DNA of 64,000 nt from Mannheimia pernigra (GTDB lineage Bacteria; Pseudomonadota; Gammaproteobacteria; Enterobacterales; Pasteurellaceae), in the NCBI RefSeq assembly GCF_013377995.1, contig NZ_CP055305.1, positions 62,001 through 126,000 on the forward strand. Reading direction: 5' to 3'. Under the pieces are notes generated by a model. It searched no databases, was not told the DNA's origin, and saw only the letters and a list, made by a program, of their open reading frames with translations. Positions 42,675-52,298 of the stretch are shown here, piece after piece. Position 1 is the first letter of the stretch. Each line of letters opens with the position of its first letter. Both the position numbers and the translations under genes were made by a program.

Positions 42675-43634
42675 ATGAATCAACAAAAAATCGGTATTTT
42701 ATTAGCCAATTTAGGCACACCAGACGAACCCACCTCCGCAGCAGTAAAACGCTATTTAAAGCAATTTTTAAGCGATCCTCGTGTTATCGACTTACCTAAA
42801 ATTAAATGGCAGGCAATTTTAAACTTTATCGTTTTACCGACACGCTCACCAAAGGTAGCAAAGTTATATCAATCGGTATGGAGGGAAGGAGGCTCGCCTT
42901 TGCTGGTTATTTCTCGTGAGCAACAAAGAGCAGTGCAACGGTATTTTGATGCCAAAGGCAAAAGTGTGGTGGTTGAATTGGGTATGTCTTACGGTAATCC
43001 AAGCATTGAAAGTGCAACAGATAGCCTCATCAAGCAAGGCGTTGATCGAATTATCGTACTACCACTTTATCCACAATATAGCAGTACCACCACCGCTTCA
43101 GTATTTGATGCTTTCGCAAACGCTTTAAAAGCACAACGTAAAATTGTGCCATTTGATTTTATTCATAGCTATCATAACGATCCACTTTATATTCAAGCTT
43201 TAGCTAACACCATTCAGATTGAACAAGATGAGCTCTTACTCTTCTCATTCCACGGCATTCCCAAACGCTACGAAAACGAGGGCGATTTTTACTCAGCACA
43301 TTGCTATAAGACGGCTGAATTAGTAGCGGAAAAACTTGGCTTTCCGAAGCATAGATGGCTTGTTTCATTCCAGTCACGTTTTGGGAATGAAGAATGGCTA
43401 CAGCCTTATACAGATAAAACGCTTGAAAGCTTTCCGCAAAAGGGCGTGAAAAAAGTGGCTGTCGTTTGTCCAGGCTTCTCATCAGACTGCTTAGAAACAT
43501 TAGAAGAAATTGCAGAAGAAAACCGTGAAAACTTTGAACAGGCAGGCGGAGAATCTTACCGTTACATTCCAGCACTTAATGCGAACGGCGATCATATTAG
43601 AGCTTTAGTGAAATTGATTGAAGCAAAGATGTAA
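42675..43634 (+). CDS. hemH: Ferrochelatase
   Basis: Inserts Fe2+ into protoporphyrin IX, the last step of haem synthesis. It is 319 residues. Visible are the N-terminal GILLANLGTPDEPT, the catalytic His in LFSFHGIPKRY (about 190), the SFQSRFGNEEWL motif (about 235), and the acidic CLETLEEIAEENRE (about 270). Its presence argues for haem prototrophy at this last step. It ends at an uptake-signal terminator. Confidence 0.96.
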   Translation: MNQQKIGILLANLGTPDEPTSAAVKRYLKQFLSDPRVIDLPKIKWQAILNFIVLPTRSPKVAKLYQSVWREGGSPLLVISREQQRAVQRYFDAKGKSVVVELGMSYGNPSIESATDSLIKQGVDRIIVLPLYPQYSSTTTASVFDAFANALKAQRKIVPFDFIHSYHNDPLYIQALANTIQIEQDELLLFSFHGIPKRYENEGDFYSAHCYKTAELVAEKLGFPKHRWLVSFQSRFGNEEWLQPYTDKTLESFPQKGVKKVAVVCPGFSSDCLETLEEIAEENRENFEQAGGESYRYIPALNANGDHIRALVKLIEAKM

Positions 43635-43639
43635 AAAAT

Positions 43640-43676
43640 ACAAGCGGTTAAATTTTAATACAATTTAACCGCTTGT
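43640..43676. terminator. Inverted uptake-signal terminator between hemH and spoT
   Basis: ACAAGCGGTTAAATT (43640-43654) and its complement (43662-43676), a 15-bp perfect stem with a 7-base loop, between the convergent hemH and spoT stops. It has A-rich DNA on its left and is suited to both directions. Confidence 0.8.
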
Positions 43677-43679
43677 TAG

Positions 43680-45794
43680 CTATTTACGGAAAACGTTTAC
43701 CACACCATTAATGCTGGATAATTTGCGTAAAATCGCCTCAAAATGCGCTTTATCTATAACAGAAATTTGGAATATCACTTGATAGACATTTCCTTCTCTT
43801 GCTTCACTATGAATGCTACCGATGTTGCTGTCCATCTTCGCAAAGGTTGAAGTAATGGCTGCCAACACCCCTGGTTCATTCATAATGTCCAACACAATTT
43901 CAGTTTCAAACTTAATTGGTTTATCTTTTGCCACTTCCCATATTACTGGCAAATAGTGGCTTGTTTCAACAATATGATCTCTCACATTCGGGCAAGCCGT
44001 GTTGTGAACCACTAACCCTTTCCCTGCACTGACATACGCCACAATGTCATCACCTGGTATGGGTAAGCAACATTTCGCAAAACGAATAAGATGATTTTCA
44101 ATACCTTCAATTTTGATTGGTTGATTATTCTCTGGATTACCGTCCGTATCAATCTGCAGCGGCTCACCCAATAAACGTTGAGCAATCACACTACTTATCT
44201 GATTACCTAATCCAATTTCAGACAGCAAATCATTAAATGTTTCTAAACGTAATTCATCTAATACAGGTTGAATCGCTTCTGGTGTGAGTTCATCAATTGA
44301 GTTTAAATTCATTACTCGAATTAACTGGCATTTTCCTAATTCAATCGCACCATCTTGTTCTTGATTTTTAAGGAATTGACGAATTTTTGCTCTTGCCTTA
44401 CCTGTTACCACAAAATTTAGCCAAGAGGCTTTTGGACGCTTACCTTGCTCAGTAATAATTTCAACGGTTTGACCTGTTCGTAAAGGCTGTGAAAGAGAAT
44501 ATGGATTACGATCTACCATCGCTCCTACACAACGATTACCAATATCAGAGTGAACCGCATAAGCAAAATCAATCGCTGTTGCATTCGCTGGAAGTTCAAC
44601 AATCCGACCTTTAGGAGTAAAGACGAAAATATCATCAGAGAACAAATCAGATTTCACACTATCAATAAATTCAGCAGAGTTGCCTGCACTGTTTTGCAAT
44701 TCAACAATGCTTTGTAGCCATTTCTGTGCTTTAAGCTGAACCGTGGTATTATGCGGATTTTCGCCCTCTTTATAACGCCAGTGAGCGGTAACCCCCATAT
44801 CAGCCATTTTATCCATATCTTCAGTACGAATTTGTACCTCAACAGGCACGCCATGCGGACCAATCATAGAAGTATGTAGCGATTGATAACCATTTGGTTT
44901 CGGCACAGCAATATAATCTTTCACACGTTTAGGCCGAGGCTTATATAAGGCATGCATCTGACCTAACACTCGATAGCAGTTCTCTACATTTTCAACTACC
45001 ACACGGAAAGCATAAATATCTAAAATGGAATGAAAATGCTGATCTTTCTGACGCATTTTTTGATAAATTGAATAGAGATGCTTCTCACGCCCATAAACCC
45101 GTGCTTCAATTTGCACGTCATCTAAACGCCCTTTAATATCATCTGCAATGCGTTGAATCAGCTCCTTACGATGGCCTCGAGCACTTGCAATTGCCATTTT
45201 AAGCACGTGATAACGCTGTGGGTACATAGCTTCAAAACCCAAATCTTCTAACTCATTTTTAATATGTTCAATCCCCAATCTATGAGCCAGTGGACTGTAA
45301 ATTTCCAATGTTTCTTTCGCTATACGGCGGCGTTTATCAGGACGAAGTGAACCTAAGGTTCGCATATTGTGGGTACGATCAGCAAGTTTAATCAGAACAA
45401 CTCGAATATCTTTCGTCATTGCCAAAATCATTTTGCGAAAATTAGCCACTTCAGCTTCTTGGCGAGTACGGAATTTTAACTTATCAAGTTTGGAAACCCC
45501 CTGCACAATATCTGCAACGCTCTGCCCAAATTCGGCGGCAAGTTCTTCTTCGGTATAAGGTGTATCTTCGATGACATCATGTAAGAGCGCGGCAATCACC
45601 GCTTCGTGATCTAATTTCATCTCAGCAATAATAGAAGCAACCGCAACGGGGTGTGTAATATAAGGCTCTCCGCTAGAGCGTGTTTGCCCCTCGTGTGCAT
45701 CACGTGCAATCACATAGGCACGTTTAACACGCTCAATTTTATCACTCGGTAAATAGCCTTGGATAATTCGATCTAAAGGTTCAAAAAGATACAC
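43680..45794 (-). CDS. spoT: Bifunctional (p)ppGpp synthetase/hydrolase SpoT (GTG start)
   Basis: Controls the stringent-response alarmone. From GTG at 45794 the product is 704 residues, starting M(V)YLFEPLDRIIQGYLP like E. coli SpoT; an ATG at 45836 would add 14 unrelated residues. Domains: HD hydrolase (RSSGEPYITHPV, LLHDVIEDT, about 40-75), synthetase (GREKHLYSIYQKM about 235, and DYIAVPKPNGYQSLHT), TGS (about 388-450), zinc-finger/helical region (FAKCCLPIPGDDI) and a C-terminal ACT (about 630-704). The HD HDxxED residues are intact, so hydrolase activity is expected. rpoZ is upstream, as in E. coli. Confidence 0.96.
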   Translation of the reverse strand: MYLFEPLDRIIQGYLPSDKIERVKRAYVIARDAHEGQTRSSGEPYITHPVAVASIIAEMKLDHEAVIAALLHDVIEDTPYTEEELAAEFGQSVADIVQGVSKLDKLKFRTRQEAEVANFRKMILAMTKDIRVVLIKLADRTHNMRTLGSLRPDKRRRIAKETLEIYSPLAHRLGIEHIKNELEDLGFEAMYPQRYHVLKMAIASARGHRKELIQRIADDIKGRLDDVQIEARVYGREKHLYSIYQKMRQKDQHFHSILDIYAFRVVVENVENCYRVLGQMHALYKPRPKRVKDYIAVPKPNGYQSLHTSMIGPHGVPVEVQIRTEDMDKMADMGVTAHWRYKEGENPHNTTVQLKAQKWLQSIVELQNSAGNSAEFIDSVKSDLFSDDIFVFTPKGRIVELPANATAIDFAYAVHSDIGNRCVGAMVDRNPYSLSQPLRTGQTVEIITEQGKRPKASWLNFVVTGKARAKIRQFLKNQEQDGAIELGKCQLIRVMNLNSIDELTPEAIQPVLDELRLETFNDLLSEIGLGNQISSVIAQRLLGEPLQIDTDGNPENNQPIKIEGIENHLIRFAKCCLPIPGDDIVAYVSAGKGLVVHNTACPNVRDHIVETSHYLPVIWEVAKDKPIKFETEIVLDIMNEPGVLAAITSTFAKMDSNIGSIHSEAREGNVYQVIFQISVIDKAHFEAILRKLSSINGVVNVFRK

Positions 45795-45900
45795 GTTATA
45801 CCTCAATAGAAATAAAAATGGACAACGAATTTGCAAATATTGAGGAAAATCCTACCGCTTGCAGACCCTATTGCCCATTCTCTCTTGACGAAAAATAAAA

Positions 45901-46182
45901 TTACGCTTCGTTACTCATTTCAGTTAAAAATGAAATAGCTTCTTGCTCTGCCGCTTCTTGCTTAATAGACTCATGATTTTCTAACTGATCCATAATATCA
46001 GCGGTAATAAACCCTTCTTCAATTTCACGTAATGCTATCACCGTTGCTTTATCATTCTCTTCAGGCACAAGTGGCTCACGTGTGTGAAGTTGTAATTGTC
46101 TTGCACGACGTGCTGCGACTAAGATCAAATCAAAACGGTTACCAATTTTCTCCGCTGCTTCTTGTACGGTTACACGAGCCAT
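45901..46182 (-). CDS. rpoZ: RNA polymerase omega subunit
   Basis: A 93-residue omega subunit that helps assemble RNA polymerase and takes part in ppGpp binding. The N-terminal MARVTVQEAAEKIGNRFDLI and VAARRARQLQ motifs are diagnostic. It lies directly upstream of spoT in the conserved rpoZ-spoT order. Confidence 0.97.
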   Translation of the reverse strand: MARVTVQEAAEKIGNRFDLILVAARRARQLQLHTREPLVPEENDKATVIALREIEEGFITADIMDQLENHESIKQEAAEQEAISFLTEMSNEA

Positions 46183-46325
46183 AAATTTACTCCAAAGATA
46201 TATTCATTTTTATTCATAAAAAGATTGCAGATTATATAGAAATTAGGCAAGTTCTGCAATTATGGCAGGCAGTATTTAGGCAATTTATTTCGCAATTATC
46301 TCAACTAATGCCTCATTCTCTTAGA

Positions 46326-47339
46326 TTAGATCGCTTCCCGCCACAAGATTTCACAATCCACTTTCACACTTTCCACCGTGTTCTGGGCTAATTTCTGCTG
46401 AATTAAGGCAAAGGTTCTTTCTGCGATTTGTTGATGATCTTGCTTAATTGAGTGAATATGAAACGGCAACGCATTCAATAAATGATGATCGTCGAAAGTG
46501 GCTAAATGCAGTTCTTGGGTTAAGAGTTTATCCATTTGGCGATGCTCGGTTAAATAACGCATTACCCCTTCAAGCAAAGTAAAAGAGGCGGTAAATACTG
46601 CTTCAGGCAGTCGTCCTAACTTTTCTACAATCTGCGAAAACATCTGATAACCCGATTCAGGCTGATAATCTTTGTGCAGCAGCCAATTTTCATCAAAATC
46701 CAAATGCGACTGCATCAATCCTTCACGAAAGCCTTTCAAACGATTTTGGCTCGGCGAGAGCGAGAGCTGACCGCCCAAATAGAAAAATTCAGTTGGCTGA
46801 TAAGCTCTAACCATATTTTCCACCAACATACTGATTGTTTCGGTATCATTACTGGTTATAGATGGCACATCTAGCCCGGAAATATAACGGTCTAGCTGTA
46901 ACATTGGGGTATATTGAGTAATACTTTTATAGTAACTCGGCTCGTAGTGAGTAGGAGCGGTAATGAGCAAATCTACCTGCCTATCTAACAAACGCTCTAT
47001 CGCTTTTTTCTCACCTTCAAAGCTGTCATCAGAGCAAGCAATCACAAGCTGTAAGCCGTTATCACGACATAATTTTTCTAACGTTTTTGAGGTTAACGCA
47101 AAACCATAGTTAGTTAAATCAGGAATGACTAAGCCAATTACATTGCTACGTTGAGCTTGTAAAGATTTAGCATAAACATTGGCTCGATAACCGTATTTTT
47201 GGGCAATATCTTTTACTTTTTGACAGGTTTCAGGCTTAATTCTAAAATCATTGCCCCGCCCGTTTAAAATCATACTTGCGGTGGTTTTAGACACACCGCT
47301 TAGCTCTGCAATATCGCTTAGCGTTAAGCGTTTTTTCAC
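46326..47339 (-). CDS. scrR: LacI-family repressor of sucrose genes (ScrR-type)
   Basis: A 337-residue LacI/GalR regulator. The N-terminal HTH (LTLSDIAELSGVSKTTASMI, residues about 4-24) and hinge precede a periplasmic-binding-protein-like effector domain. It is 45 bases downstream of scrB and co-transcribed with scrB and scrK, the normal position of ScrR. The likely operators are at 49861-49877 and 56916-56932, both resembling the enteric ScrR site (CTAAACCGGTTTAG-like). Confidence 0.88.
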   Translation of the reverse strand: MKKRLTLSDIAELSGVSKTTASMILNGRGNDFRIKPETCQKVKDIAQKYGYRANVYAKSLQAQRSNVIGLVIPDLTNYGFALTSKTLEKLCRDNGLQLVIACSDDSFEGEKKAIERLLDRQVDLLITAPTHYEPSYYKSITQYTPMLQLDRYISGLDVPSITSNDTETISMLVENMVRAYQPTEFFYLGGQLSLSPSQNRLKGFREGLMQSHLDFDENWLLHKDYQPESGYQMFSQIVEKLGRLPEAVFTASFTLLEGVMRYLTEHRQMDKLLTQELHLATFDDHHLLNALPFHIHSIKQDHQQIAERTFALIQQKLAQNTVESVKVDCEILWREAI

Positions 47340-47384
47340 ACTTTCTCCTTTTTATCATTTTGGGGCTTTCCCGCCCACTTTGTT

Positions 47385-48815
47385 TTATTCTACGCTAATT
47401 GGTATTACTTTTGCTACTCTCGCTTGGAGAGGACGAGAACTTTTCACGATATTTTCACGCTTAGCAATAAAAAAACGAGACGTTAGCACTTGTTCGCCAC
47501 CATTGAGGAAAATTTCCACTACCGAGCGGTCAAAGAAAATATCCAGCGTGTCTAATTTTTCGATTTTACAATGACGAACCGTACCAAACTTTTCCATTAA
47601 TTCCGTTTGCTCACTTTGGCTGCGGTCTAAGCTAAATACGCCGTTTTCAAAACGGATTGTGAGCTTTTGCCCTTGTTCATTGCTGAAAAAATCTAATACA
47701 AGCGGTTGATTTTCCACAGAAATTTGCAAATAAGCTGTATCTAAATCATCAATTGCAACATTTTCTGAAATTTCGACCGCTTGTGGCTCGCCTAAATGCA
47801 CTATCGGCTGCTGTACCACTTTGCCATTTTTTAAGGAAAGCTTGCGAGGCATTGTCAGCATTGAGTGCCATTGGTATTTATCTGTTGGATAAGTGAGATC
47901 TGGCAAGCCAACCCAGCCAAACATAATGCGATCCGAATTTTCCACCGTTTGTGGTGCATAAAAATCGAAGCCGTAATCTAATTCTTCAATATGCTCGGCA
48001 TTAAAACTATTACTATTTAACTGCCCCACCGCATAAGTGGCGTGATAGTTATTTTGGAATTGATGACTGTCACGCAGTTTACCCTGTGGCGACCAAACAA
48101 ACAGATCTTTTCCGCCAAGTCTGAATAGATCCGGGCATTCCCACATAAACACGTTGCTATTATCAAAACCATTCACATCAAGTTCGGCAACTAAACGAGG
48201 AGTATCATTTAGATCATTCATTTCATAAATTAACGCCGTACCAGTTAAATTTTCACGTTGAGCACCAAGTACAAAACGAATTTTGCCTTCCGCTGTAATA
48301 TAAGGTTTCGGATCACGCACGTGTTCAGTATAACCTGCAGGGGCCTGGTCAATAATACAACGTTTTTCAAGCAATTTGCCTGAAGTATCAAAAATCGCAA
48401 TATTTTGATGTGGAACTCGAGCGTTATCAGAAGGGCGGCGGGTGTTACCCGTATAGAAAGCCACGATTTTGCCTTGCCATAAAATCGCTCCACCGGAATA
48501 GCAACCGTGTGATTCAAACAATTCATCAGGAATTAATAACTCCCCTTTTTCAAAGGTTTGAAAATCTTCGGTCATAAAATGCTGCCAATGCTTCATTCCG
48601 TGCAACGCACCGTAAGGAAACCATTGAGCAAAGATGTGGTAGTTCTTACCATCAAAAATTAAACCGTTTGGGTCGTTAAATAAGCCTGTTTTAGGAGCAA
48701 GATGGTAAGTTGGGTAGAAATCTTGGTCAGAAAGTACGGTTTGGCGAAGAGTATTTAATTCGCCCTCGCTTTGAGCGTGTAGGCTTTTGTATTTGCCGTT
48801 ATTGAAAATGTGCAT
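47385..48815 (-). CDS. scrB: Sucrose-6-phosphate hydrolase
   Basis: A 476-residue glycoside hydrolase family 32 enzyme that splits sucrose-6-phosphate to glucose-6-phosphate and fructose. The nucleophile motif HLAPKTGLFNDPNGLIFD (Asp about 47), the RDPKPYI motif (about 168) and WECPDLFRLG (acid/base Glu about 220) are intact. The C-terminal beta-sandwich follows. It lies between scrK and scrR. The coding region carries two uptake signals near 47700-47785. Confidence 0.95.
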   Translation of the reverse strand: MHIFNNGKYKSLHAQSEGELNTLRQTVLSDQDFYPTYHLAPKTGLFNDPNGLIFDGKNYHIFAQWFPYGALHGMKHWQHFMTEDFQTFEKGELLIPDELFESHGCYSGGAILWQGKIVAFYTGNTRRPSDNARVPHQNIAIFDTSGKLLEKRCIIDQAPAGYTEHVRDPKPYITAEGKIRFVLGAQRENLTGTALIYEMNDLNDTPRLVAELDVNGFDNSNVFMWECPDLFRLGGKDLFVWSPQGKLRDSHQFQNNYHATYAVGQLNSNSFNAEHIEELDYGFDFYAPQTVENSDRIMFGWVGLPDLTYPTDKYQWHSMLTMPRKLSLKNGKVVQQPIVHLGEPQAVEISENVAIDDLDTAYLQISVENQPLVLDFFSNEQGQKLTIRFENGVFSLDRSQSEQTELMEKFGTVRHCKIEKLDTLDIFFDRSVVEIFLNGGEQVLTSRFFIAKRENIVKSSRPLQARVAKVIPISVE

Positions 48816-48835
48816 AGGGATTTCCTGTTTAGTTA

Positions 48836-48898
48836 CCCTCTCCCCTTGTGGAAGAGGGACAGATTTTTCTTCGTTCAGAAGACAAATCAGGGAGAGGG
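48836..48898. repeat. Intergenic palindromic repeat between scrK and scrB
   Basis: Outer arms CCCTCTCCC (48836-48844) and GGGAGAGGG (48890-48898) enclose a second set of complementary segments (GATTT/AAATC, CTTC/GAAG). The C/T-rich then AGAGGG pattern resembles each arm of the 39-bp inverted repeat at 10738-10901, so it may be a diverged copy of the same family. Confidence 0.6.
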
Positions 48899-48907
48899 AA
48901 AATAAAA

Positions 48908-49831
48908 CTATTCTGCCAAAAATGCGTCTAACTCTGCTTTATTCGGCAATGCTGACATCGCCCCTTTTGCAGTGGTGGCTAACGCACCGGAGGCATTTGC
49001 TTTGCGGATAACCTCAACTAAAGCGGTTTCATCTTTCCAATCTCGCGTGTTGGCTAAACCGGCTAATAATCCGCTGACAAAAGCATCGCCTGCACCAGTC
49101 GTATCAACAGGTGCGAGGGCTTTACCTGCAACCATTTGGCTTTTACCGTTGAAGTGATAAATGGCACCATCTTTGCCCAAAGTAATAATAATGAGTTTTT
49201 CTGGATACTGAGCAGTCATTACTTTGGTTGCGTCTTCTAAATTTGCTGTATCGGTTAATAAGGTCAGCTCTTCTTCTGAAAATTTGAGAATATCCGCCAT
49301 TGAGATCACAGAATTCACCACCGATTTCATCTCATCAAGATTTTTCCAAAGCGATTCACGCAAATTTGGATCAAACGAAACATATCCACCTGCACGTTTT
49401 ATACGGCAAATCGCTTCAATAGTGGTTGATCGTGAAGGATCGTTAATAAAAGCAATGGAGCAACAATGTAAGAAATCACCTTGACTAAATTCAGGTAAAT
49501 CGCCAATTTCTAAAAATTGGTCTGCACTTGGATTTACCATAAAGGTAAAGCTACGCTCACCATTATCTAAACCAACGATCACGGTTGAAGTGCGATAATG
49601 ATCATCTAAAATCATATTCTCTACAGACACCTTTTCTGCCGCCAGCACATCTCGCATAAATTGACCAAGCGGATCGTTACCTACTCGTCCAATAAAACCA
49701 GCCTCAACACCTAAACGAGAAACCCCCACCGCCACATTTGCTGGTGCACCGCCTGCACATTTCAAATAGTGATTTTCGCCATCGGGAATTAAATCAACAA
49801 CGGCATCACCAGTTACCCAAATCTTATTCAT
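48908..49831 (-). CDS. scrK: Fructokinase
   Basis: A 307-residue PfkB-family sugar kinase that phosphorylates the fructose released by ScrB. The N-terminal signature AGGAPANVAVGVSRLG (about residue 30) and the anion-hole/catalytic motif PVDTTGAGDAFVSGLLAG (about 245, catalytic Asp) are present. It is the first gene of the minus-strand scrK-scrB-scrR unit; promoter and operator lie directly upstream. Confidence 0.93.
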   Translation of the reverse strand: MNKIWVTGDAVVDLIPDGENHYLKCAGGAPANVAVGVSRLGVEAGFIGRVGNDPLGQFMRDVLAAEKVSVENMILDDHYRTSTVIVGLDNGERSFTFMVNPSADQFLEIGDLPEFSQGDFLHCCSIAFINDPSRSTTIEAICRIKRAGGYVSFDPNLRESLWKNLDEMKSVVNSVISMADILKFSEEELTLLTDTANLEDATKVMTAQYPEKLIIITLGKDGAIYHFNGKSQMVAGKALAPVDTTGAGDAFVSGLLAGLANTRDWKDETALVEVIRKANASGALATTAKGAMSALPNKAELDAFLAE

Positions 49832-49860
49832 AACGTCTCTCTTAATCTGCTTAATATAAA

Positions 49861-49877
49861 ACTAAAACGATTTAGCT
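49861..49877 (-). promoter_or_regulatory. Candidate ScrR operator upstream of scrK
   Basis: On the minus strand AGCTAAATCGTTTTAGT, matching 16 of 17 bases of the site before scrA (56916-56932). It lies just downstream of a plausible promoter (-10 TATAAT at 49884-49889, -35 TTCACT at 49908-49913, 18-base spacing), so a bound LacI-type repressor would block transcription. Confidence 0.7.
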
Positions 49878-50026
49878 AAAGCTATTATATAATTTATTTT
49901 ATGCTTTAGTGAACTACAAGCGGTTGTTTTTGCCTTCTTTTTTGCACTTTAAAATTTACAAAACCATCGTTACTCAAATGCTTGAACAATGTCGAGAGGC
50001 GATAAAATGCCAATTTTTCTAAAAAA

Positions 50027-50059
50027 ATGACCGCTTGTATTCTCGCTACAAGCGGTCAT
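50027..50059 (-). terminator. Terminator after miaB made of inverted uptake signals
   Basis: ATGACCGCTTGTA and TACAAGCGGTCAT form a 13-bp perfect stem with a 7-base loop (50027-50039 with 50047-50059). On the minus strand it is followed by T7, 15 bases below the miaB stop at 50074. Confidence 0.85.
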
Positions 50060-50073
50060 AAAATGTCATTTTT

Positions 50074-51501
50074 TTACAAATTGACTACATATTTGCCAAC
50101 ACCTAAGGCATCTTCTTTACGAGTTCGGGCAATCACATCTTCTGCTGATTCCACCATACGTAATCCCATTTCCTCTTCCGTACGGATAACCTCACCACGC
50201 AGAGAGTTGGTGTAAACATCGGTAATTTTCACATCAACAAATTTGCCTATCATATCAGGCGTTCCCACGAAATTGACGACTCGGTTGGTTTCAGTACGCC
50301 CTGTGAGTTCCATTAAATCTTTTTTAGAGGGTCCTTCAACCAAAATGCGTTGCTCTGTGCCCAACATTGCTCGGCTAAATTGCATTGCTTGGTGATTAAT
50401 GCGTTGTTGCAGACGTGATAAACGCGCTTTTTTCTCCTCTTCTGATACATTATCAGGCAAATCTGCCGCAGGCGTACCTGGACGAGCTGAGTAAATAAAA
50501 CTGAAGCTCATATCGAAGTTTACTTGCTCAATAATTTTCATCGTTTGCTCGAAATCTTCCGCCGTTTCTCCTGGGAAGCCGACAATAAAGTCTGAGCTAA
50601 TTTGAATTTCAGGGCGAACTTCACGCAATTTGCGTATAATCGCCTTATATTCTAACGCAGTGTGGTTACGTTTCATCATCGTCAGCACTCGATCTGCTCC
50701 GCTTTGAATAGGTAAGTGCAAGAAGCTGACTAATTCAGGCGTATCACGATAAACTTCAATAATATCATCGGTAAACTCAATTGGGTGGCTAGTGGTGTAA
50801 CGAAGGCGATCAATGCCGTCAATCGCCGCCACTAAACGGAGCAATTCAGCAAAAGTACAAATTCCACCGTCAAACGTTTCGCCACGGTAAGCATTTACGT
50901 TTTGACCGAGTAAATTTACTTCACGCACACCTTGAGCAGCAAGTTGTGCAATTTCAAATAATACATCATCCACTGGGCGTGAAACTTCTTCGCCTCGTGT
51001 GTAAGGCACAACACAGAATGAACAATATTTGTTACAGCCTTCCATAATTGACACGAAAGCAGTTGGACCTTCCGCTTTGGGCTCTGGCAAGCGGTCAAAT
51101 TTCTCAATTTCTGGGAAAGAGATATCCACAATCGAGCTTTTACCGCCACGAATTTGGTTAATCATTTCAGGTAAGCGGTGTAAGGTTTGAGGACCAAATA
51201 CAATATCCACATAAGGGGCGCGATCACGAATATGTTCCCCTTCTTGAGAAGCAACACAGCCACCTACGCCAATAATTAGATTTGGCTTGTCTTTTTTCCA
51301 ATTTTTCCAACGACCAAGTTGTGAAAATACTTTCTCTTGTGCTTTTTCACGAATAGAACAGGTATTTAAAAGTAAAACATCTGCATCTTCTGGATGCTCT
51401 GTGAGTTCAAAACCGTGTGTTGAGTTTAGCAAATCTGCCATTTTTGACGAGTCGTACTCGTTCATTTGGCAGCCCCAAGTGGTAATATGTAATTTAGCCA
51501 T
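50074..51501 (-). CDS. miaB: tRNA-2-methylthio-N6-dimethylallyladenosine synthase MiaB
   Basis: Radical-SAM methylthiotransferase acting on i6A37 of tRNA. It is 475 residues. The N-terminal UPF0004 domain has the three cluster Cys (TWGCQMN, LNTCSIREKA, VGGCVASQEG); the radical-SAM motif MEGCNKYCSFCVVPYTRG (CxxxCxxC) is near residue 155; a TRAM domain ends the protein. It is a single gene separating the scr unit from the pts operon. Confidence 0.97.
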   Translation of the reverse strand: MAKLHITTWGCQMNEYDSSKMADLLNSTHGFELTEHPEDADVLLLNTCSIREKAQEKVFSQLGRWKNWKKDKPNLIIGVGGCVASQEGEHIRDRAPYVDIVFGPQTLHRLPEMINQIRGGKSSIVDISFPEIEKFDRLPEPKAEGPTAFVSIMEGCNKYCSFCVVPYTRGEEVSRPVDDVLFEIAQLAAQGVREVNLLGQNVNAYRGETFDGGICTFAELLRLVAAIDGIDRLRYTTSHPIEFTDDIIEVYRDTPELVSFLHLPIQSGADRVLTMMKRNHTALEYKAIIRKLREVRPEIQISSDFIVGFPGETAEDFEQTMKIIEQVNFDMSFSFIYSARPGTPAADLPDNVSEEEKKARLSRLQQRINHQAMQFSRAMLGTEQRILVEGPSKKDLMELTGRTETNRVVNFVGTPDMIGKFVDVKITDVYTNSLRGEVIRTEEEMGLRMVESAEDVIARTRKEDALGVGKYVVNL

Positions 51502-51669
51502 AGTTAAAAAATAATAAATATATCAATTAGTTAGAAAAGAAAAGCGTAAAGCAATTTATTGTTTTTATACTCAAAATAAACTCTTTACGCAAAATTTATA
51601 GCACATTTTACCCTCTCGCCTATTTTTTATCTAGAAATAATCTGCATAAATCTGATATTGCACAAATAA

Positions 51670-51697
51670 AAAAACCACGATTTTTTTAATATCGTGG
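51670..51697 (-). terminator. Terminator after crr
   Basis: CCACGAT / ATCGTGG, a 7-bp stem with a 9-base T-rich loop (51675-51697); on the minus strand it is followed by T7, 20 bases past the crr stop. Confidence 0.8.
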
Positions 51698-51717
51698 CTC
51701 TATTCATTATTTTAGAA

Positions 51718-52218
51718 TTATTTTGTTAAGGTTAAAACAACGCTCTCGCCTGCAACAACTTGACCGTTTAATTTAGATAAGTTGCTGATTTCGTCCATAT
51801 TTGAAATCACAATTGGTGTTAAAACAGATTTAGCTTTACCTTCAAGTAAGGCTAAATCAAATTTAATGATAGGATCGCCCACTTTTACAGTTTGACCTTC
51901 TGTCGCAACACGAGAGAAGCCTTCGCCTTTTAATTCAACGGTATCAATACCAAAGTGAACAAATAACTCAACGCCATCTTCAGACTCAATAGAAAATGCG
52001 TGGTTAGTTTCAAAAATCTTACCAATTGTCCCATTTACTGGTGCAACAATAACATCACCTGCAGGACGAATTGCAATGCCATCGCCTACGATTTTTTCAG
52101 AAAAAACCACATCTGGCACATCTTCAATGTTTACTATCTCACCTGTTAATGGTGAATAAATTTTGATTTCTTGGCTCTCTTTTTGTTTTGAACCAAATAA
52201 TTTATCAAATAAACCCAT
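51718..52218 (-). CDS. crr: PTS glucose-specific EIIA component (EIIA-Glc)
   Basis: A 166-residue phosphocarrier (MGLFDKLFGSKQKE start) that accepts phosphate from HPr and gives it to glucose- and sucrose-type EIIBC proteins; it also controls adenylate cyclase and inducer exclusion. The active-site His lies in VHFGIDTVEL (about 90), with the assisting His in TNHAFSIES. The start at 52218 has a strong SD (GAGGGAG); the longer open frame to 52257 is rejected. It ends the ptsH-ptsI-crr operon. The sucrose EIIBC in this window lacks its own EIIA domain and would need this protein. Confidence 0.96.
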   Translation of the reverse strand: MGLFDKLFGSKQKESQEIKIYSPLTGEIVNIEDVPDVVFSEKIVGDGIAIRPAGDVIVAPVNGTIGKIFETNHAFSIESEDGVELFVHFGIDTVELKGEGFSRVATEGQTVKVGDPIIKFDLALLEGKAKSVLTPIVISNMDEISNLSKLNGQVVAGESVVLTLTK

Positions 52219-52298
52219 CTTAAAATCTCCCTCAGATATTACAGAATTCCTATACATTTTATACGAGAATTTTGTATTTGTATGCTAAATAATTCAAG

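Noticed and set aside
45795..45836. ATG start 14 codons upstream for spoT
   Set aside because: The GTG at 45794 has a good SD and gives the conserved SpoT N-terminus; the extra residues are unrelated.
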